Of a stretch of 29,090 nucleotides of DNA, positions 26,681 to 29,090 are shown piece by piece. The stretch covers positions 1-29,090 of the forward strand of contig DAIMZL010000031.1 of the NCBI GenBank assembly GCA_036733965.1, in the 5' to 3' direction. Source of the DNA: JAEXOD01 sp937930275 (GTDB lineage: Bacteria; Bacteroidota; Ignavibacteria; Ignavibacteriales; Melioribacteraceae). The number at the start of each line of letters is the position of its first letter. Position 1 is the stretch's first letter. The notes below the pieces were generated by a model. It searched no databases and was not told the origin of the DNA. It worked only from the letters and a program-made list of their open reading frames with translations. The position numbers and the translations under genes are program-made.

Positions 26681-27235
26681 ATTAAAAGTATTCTATTAAA
26701 TGTAACATTTTTTTGTGCTGTTTTATTATTAAAACTTAATGCCCGAGATAACTATAGTAAAATGAATTTATGGGTAAATTCGGGTATAGGCATTAATAAC
26801 TCATCAGTCTTAGCTTTTGGCAGTAACATTAATGTTAAAACATTTTCTTTTTATTCTCAAGTTGGATATCAAAAGATATCTCGACTTATTGGAGGGATTG
26901 ATGACGGCAATGTAAAAGGCGAACTTACGTTGAATGCCTTAAATTTAGGGGTTGGGTTATTATTACAAAAAAGATATTATTATGGGGCGTTTTTTATTGG
27001 ACCGGCAGTAGTATTTGGAGAGGAAAGAGGGAATAATATAGTTGAAGAATACGTTACTTATCAGTTATTCAATAAAAGTAACTTTGTAACTTTAGGTATT
27101 ACATTCAATTCGCAGTTATTTGTATATATTTATAAAAATACTGCTTTAGGATTAGAGCTTTACGGGGTTATAAATAATAAAAGGAGTATGGCGGAAGTTA
27201 AAACTTCTGTTTGTGTTTACTTGGATTATTTGTAA
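26681..27235 (+). CDS. Exported protein of unknown function, paralog 1, ATT start or lost start codon
   Basis: The first ATG in frame is at 26762, but the frame is open upstream from 26660 and encodes a good signal peptide (KSILLNVTFFCAVLLLKLNA) that aligns with that of the next gene. No ATG, GTG or TTG lies in this extension. An ATT at 26681 sits 8 bases after an AGGGG ribosome binding site (26668-26672) and gives 184 residues, against 183 for the paralog. The mature part looks like a small beta-barrel or beta-rich envelope protein: WVNSGIGINNSS, YSQVGYQ, GPAVVFG, LGLELYGVIN, RSMAEVK. The function is not recognised. Either ATT is used as start or the gene has lost its start. Confidence 0.65.
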   Translation: MKSILLNVTFFCAVLLLKLNARDNYSKMNLWVNSGIGINNSSVLAFGSNINVKTFSFYSQVGYQKISRLIGGIDDGNVKGELTLNALNLGVGLLLQKRYYYGAFFIGPAVVFGEERGNNIVEEYVTYQLFNKSNFVTLGITFNSQLFVYIYKNTALGLELYGVINNKRSMAEVKTSVCVYLDYL

Positions 27236-27271
27236 ATCCATTTTTTTATAAAACTAAAATTTAAGAAGTAC

Positions 27272-27823
27272 ATGTATAAACCATTGTTAGTTTTAATTTT
27301 ATTAATTAATTTAACCATGTATGCTCAAGATGATAGCACCGACTTTAGATATTGGATAAATACGGGTGTTGGGTTAAACAGCTCCTCAACGTTCGCATTC
27401 GGTGTAAACTACAATTTTTCAATTGGGGACTTATATTCACAAGTCGGCTATCAATCGATATACAGATATATAGGGGAATTTAACTACGATTATAGTTACA
27501 TGGAGTTTCCTTTAAAAGCAATTAACATAGGTGTTGGGGATGTTATTATAGGAGAATATTATTTTGCTTCGTTTATGGTTGGTCCTGCATATGTTTGGGG
27601 TACAAAAAAAGAAGTAACAACAAATTTAAATGTTTTTAACGATTATATTGAAGAAGAAGCCGGGTTTTCAACTGTAGGATTAGTTTTTAATACACAATTA
27701 ATATTCACGTTTATTAAAGAAATGGGAATAGGGGTTGAACTTTACGGTAATATTAATTCAGTTAGAAGTATTGCAGAAATTAAATTGACTTTTCATTTAA
27801 ACAACGGAAAATTTGTTTATTAA
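27272..27823 (+). CDS. Exported protein of unknown function, paralog 2
   Basis: A 183-residue protein with signal peptide MYKPLLVLILLINLTMYAQ. It is a paralog of the preceding gene: WINTGVGLNSSSTFAFGVNYNF, YSQVGYQSIYRYIGEF, INIGVGD, GPAYVWG, STVGLVFNTQL and GVELYGNINSVRSIAEIKLTF all align with counterparts there. The alternating hydrophobic strands and Gly/Tyr/Asn content resemble small outer-membrane beta-barrels, but no named family is recognised. The pair arose by tandem duplication and has diverged considerably. The 36-bp gap suggests co-transcription. Confidence 0.75.
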   Translation: MYKPLLVLILLINLTMYAQDDSTDFRYWINTGVGLNSSSTFAFGVNYNFSIGDLYSQVGYQSIYRYIGEFNYDYSYMEFPLKAINIGVGDVIIGEYYFASFMVGPAYVWGTKKEVTTNLNVFNDYIEEEAGFSTVGLVFNTQLIFTFIKEMGIGVELYGNINSVRSIAEIKLTFHLNNGKFVY

Positions 27824-27884
27824 TAAGTTTGGTAATTTGAAACAAAAAGGGGCTTTATAAAACAATTATGCTAATAAACACTGC

Positions 27885-27960
27885 TATAGCGGTAATATTT
27901 AAGCAGATTTATAAATATTTTGCCGATTTATTTGTAAACACATCAATAATTACCGCTATA
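27885..27960. repeat. 12-bp inverted repeat flanking a 52-bp AT-rich core
   Basis: TATAGCGGTAAT (27885-27896) and its exact complement ATTACCGCTATA (27949-27960) flank a 52-base core in the spacer between paralog 2 and hipB. A seven-T run follows at about 27966-27972. It could be a long-loop terminator, an operator pair for HipB, or a tiny element with terminal inverted repeats. No clear target duplication is visible. Confidence 0.6.
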
Positions 27961-28029
27961 AAAGTATTTTTTTGTTAAAAATATTTCATATATTTACATA
28001 CATGATTTTTATTTGGAAAATATACCTTT

Positions 28030-28272
28030 ATGGCAGTAAAAACCATTAAAATAGAGAAACCCGAAGATTTAGCTCTAATTATTCTTAATCAAAGAAAAAA
28101 GAGTAAGTTAAGCAGAAATAAACTTGCATTAATTGCAGGAGTAGGGCGTACCGCAATTTTTGATATTGAACACGGTAAAACAACTTACCAAATCGATACA
28201 CTTATAAAAATTTTATCCGTTTTAAATCTTAATTTATGCATAGAAGGTATAATTTTGGGAGATTTGGATTGA
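28030..28272 (+). CDS. hipB: HipB-like helix-turn-helix antitoxin/repressor
   Basis: An 80-residue Xre/Cro-type protein with a single helix-turn-helix (about 15-70: LALIILNQRKKSKLSRNKLALIAGVGRTAIFDIEHGKTTYQIDTLIKILSVLNL). The motif and the downstream HipA-like parts identify it as HipB of a hip toxin-antitoxin operon, where it binds operator DNA and the kinase complex. The stop codon (TGA 28270-28272) overlaps the next start in the sequence TTGA. The inverted repeat at 27885-27960 lies 70-145 bp upstream and may be an operator, though it does not match the E. coli HipB operator. Confidence 0.85.
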   Translation: MAVKTIKIEKPEDLALIILNQRKKSKLSRNKLALIAGVGRTAIFDIEHGKTTYQIDTLIKILSVLNLNLCIEGIILGDLD

Positions 28273-28583
28273 GAACTGCTAAAGTATTTAATTTTGGGGT
28301 TCATTGCGGTTATCTTGAGGAAGTTAAACGAGGTAAAGAATATAAATTTACTTATTTGGAAGAATATAACGGGATGCCGATTTCATTAACAATGCCAATA
28401 GATAAGAAATTTTATTTTTTTAACGAATTTCCCCCCTTTTTTGATGGTTTACTACCTGAAGGATTTAATTTAAATGAGCTATGCAAGAGAATGAAAATTG
28501 ATAAAGACGATTCATTCAGTCAGCTATTGCTTGTCGGGAAAGATGTTGTCGGTTCGGTAACTGTGGAGTCCGCCGATGAGTAG
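28269..28583 (+). CDS. hipS: HipS-like protein (free-standing HipA N-subdomain)
   Basis: A 104-residue protein if it starts at the TTG at 28269, which overlaps the hipB stop; an upstream ATG at 28236 would lie inside hipB and add 11 residues foreign to the family. The sequence (AKVFNFGVHCGYLEEVKRG..., FFNEFPPFFDGLLPEGFNLNELCKRMKIDKDDSFSQLLLVGKDVVGSVTV) is the N-terminal subdomain of HipA, with the F-DGLLPEG signature. As a separate gene between hipB and the kinase gene it matches HipS of tripartite HipBST systems, where HipS is the antitoxin that neutralises the HipT kinase. The kinase here is truncated, so HipS may have no active target. Confidence 0.82.
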   Translation: MRTAKVFNFGVHCGYLEEVKRGKEYKFTYLEEYNGMPISLTMPIDKKFYFFNEFPPFFDGLLPEGFNLNELCKRMKIDKDDSFSQLLLVGKDVVGSVTVESADE

Positions 28584-28830
28584 ATGTCCATTAACTTATC
28601 AAGTGATAAATGATGGTTTATACTCAAAAGAAGGTATTCGAAAACTTAATAATCGTTTGGCAACACTTCTTCCGCTTGAATTTACAAAAGATGAACTACT
28701 TGAAGAAGCTGCTGCAAGAAGTGTAAAAATTTCTCTGGAGGGTGTTCAGCCCAAGTTAAGTGCAATACTATCAGTTTATAGTCCTGAAAAAGGTTGGCTT
28801 TTTTATATTAATAAATATTGGATTTGTTAA
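28576..28830 (+). pseudogene. hipT: HipT-like kinase, truncated after about 84 codons
   Basis: The frame begins MSRCPLTYQVINDGLYSKEGI and continues with LLPLEFTKDELLEEAAARSVKISLEGVQPKLSAIL, the start of HipT/HipA kinases including the Ser-rich loop and G-x-Q-x-K region (GVQPK 56-60). It overlaps hipS by 8 bp, as expected for an intact operon. After ...GWLFYINKYWIC it meets TAA at 28828-28830. HipT proteins are normally over 300 residues, and the catalytic loop and metal-binding motifs are absent in every frame downstream, where repeats begin. The toxin is therefore probably dead. A one-base deletion in TATTGG would give KYGFVN then a stop, so a frameshift alone does not restore the gene. Confidence 0.8.
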
Positions 28831-28850
28831 TTAAAACTCATAAATATTAT

Positions 28851-29090
28851 AATAACGCCGCCTACGAGTCTAATTTTAGTGTTAAATGTTAAGTTTTTAG
28901 TGTTAAATAAATCTCAAGTTTTTAGACTCGGAGAGTCGATATTATTTTAACAAACCAAAACAAAAGGACAGTAGCCCCAGCGGGGCGACATTATTCCAAA
29001 ACGATGAATAATAACACTGCCTACGATGCTAATTTTAGTGTTAAATGTTAAGTTTTTAGTGTTAAATAAATTTAAATTGATTAGACTTGA
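28851..29090. repeat. Direct-repeat field (159-bp period) after the truncated hipT, running off the window
   Basis: Two copies of one repeat begin at 28851 and 29010. A 42-bp core is identical (28871-28912 and 29030-29071) and itself contains TTTAGTGTTAAAT twice with a 20-bp period. In copy 1 the core is enclosed by a 9-bp inverted repeat (CGAGTCTAA at 28865-28873, TTAGACTCG at 28922-28930), followed by hairpin GACTC-GGA-GAGTC (28925-28937). Between the copies lies GCCCC-AGC-GGGGC (28974-28986), strikingly GC-rich for this window. No coding potential is seen. It resembles a REP/MITE-like intergenic repeat family. Confidence 0.75.

Noticed and set aside
28236..28268. Longer HipS start at the ATG 28236
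   Set aside because: The extra 11 residues come from out-of-frame hipB sequence and the TTG at 28269 overlaps the hipB stop in the usual coupled way.
28851..29090. CRISPR array or insertion sequence at the window end
   Set aside because: Only two copies with a 159-bp period, and no transposase frame; called a repeat field instead.

Overview
The window is AT-rich chromosomal DNA from a Gram-negative bacterium, most likely of the Bacteroidota/Chlorobiota/Ignavibacteriota (FCB) group. Pointers are the MLKNYL...GYSFINIFGLA-type FtsX permease N-terminus beside an NtrC/NtrY-like pair, an M13 peptidase ending in the CxxW tail, MBOAT/SGNH acetylation genes, and many small lipoprotein and outer-membrane-like proteins. 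Several genes carry clear AGGA-type ribosome binding sites, which argues for the Ignavibacteria/Chlorobi side rather than a typical Bacteroides. The taxon is an inference.

Layout. 1-5047: a MacAB/LolCDE-like efflux operon on the minus strand (permease cut by the window edge, ATPase, membrane fusion protein), divergent from a sigma-54-dependent response regulator and a membrane histidine kinase. The shared intergenic region carries two tandem palindromes 20 bp apart and a -24/-12-like promoter facing the efflux genes. 5142-6716: a small lipoprotein, an ArsC/Spx-like protein and a HAD phosphatase. 7198-12189: mnmE, an array of four parS-type palindromes at an exact 34-bp spacing, mnmG, rsmG and murQ; murQ occupies the place where many genomes carry parA/parB. 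12199-15022: a tightly coupled two-gene cassette, a SIR2-like protein followed by an asparagine-synthetase-like protein without the N-terminal Cys. It looks more AT-rich than its neighbours and is the best candidate for an uncharacterised system. 15122-16807: an inositol-monophosphatase-family gene and htpX on the minus strand, with an intrinsic terminator between them. 16958-19306: a soluble PAS-GAF-PAS histidine kinase. 19549-21582: secreted M13 peptidase (minus). 21713-26505: isoaspartyl peptidase, two SGNH hydrolases and an MBOAT acyltransferase, probably for cell-surface O-acetylation. 26681-27823: two tandem paralogous exported proteins, the first without a standard start codon. 28030-29090: a hipB-hipS-hipT operon in which the kinase gene stops after about 84 codons and runs into a field of direct and inverted repeats that continues past the window.

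Overall the window is a core chromosomal segment (tRNA U34 modification, 16S methylation, partition sites, peptidoglycan recycling, membrane proteolysis) interrupted by accessory pieces at 12.2-15.0 kb and 26.6-29.1 kb. No complete mobile element, CRISPR array, tRNA or rRNA was recognised.
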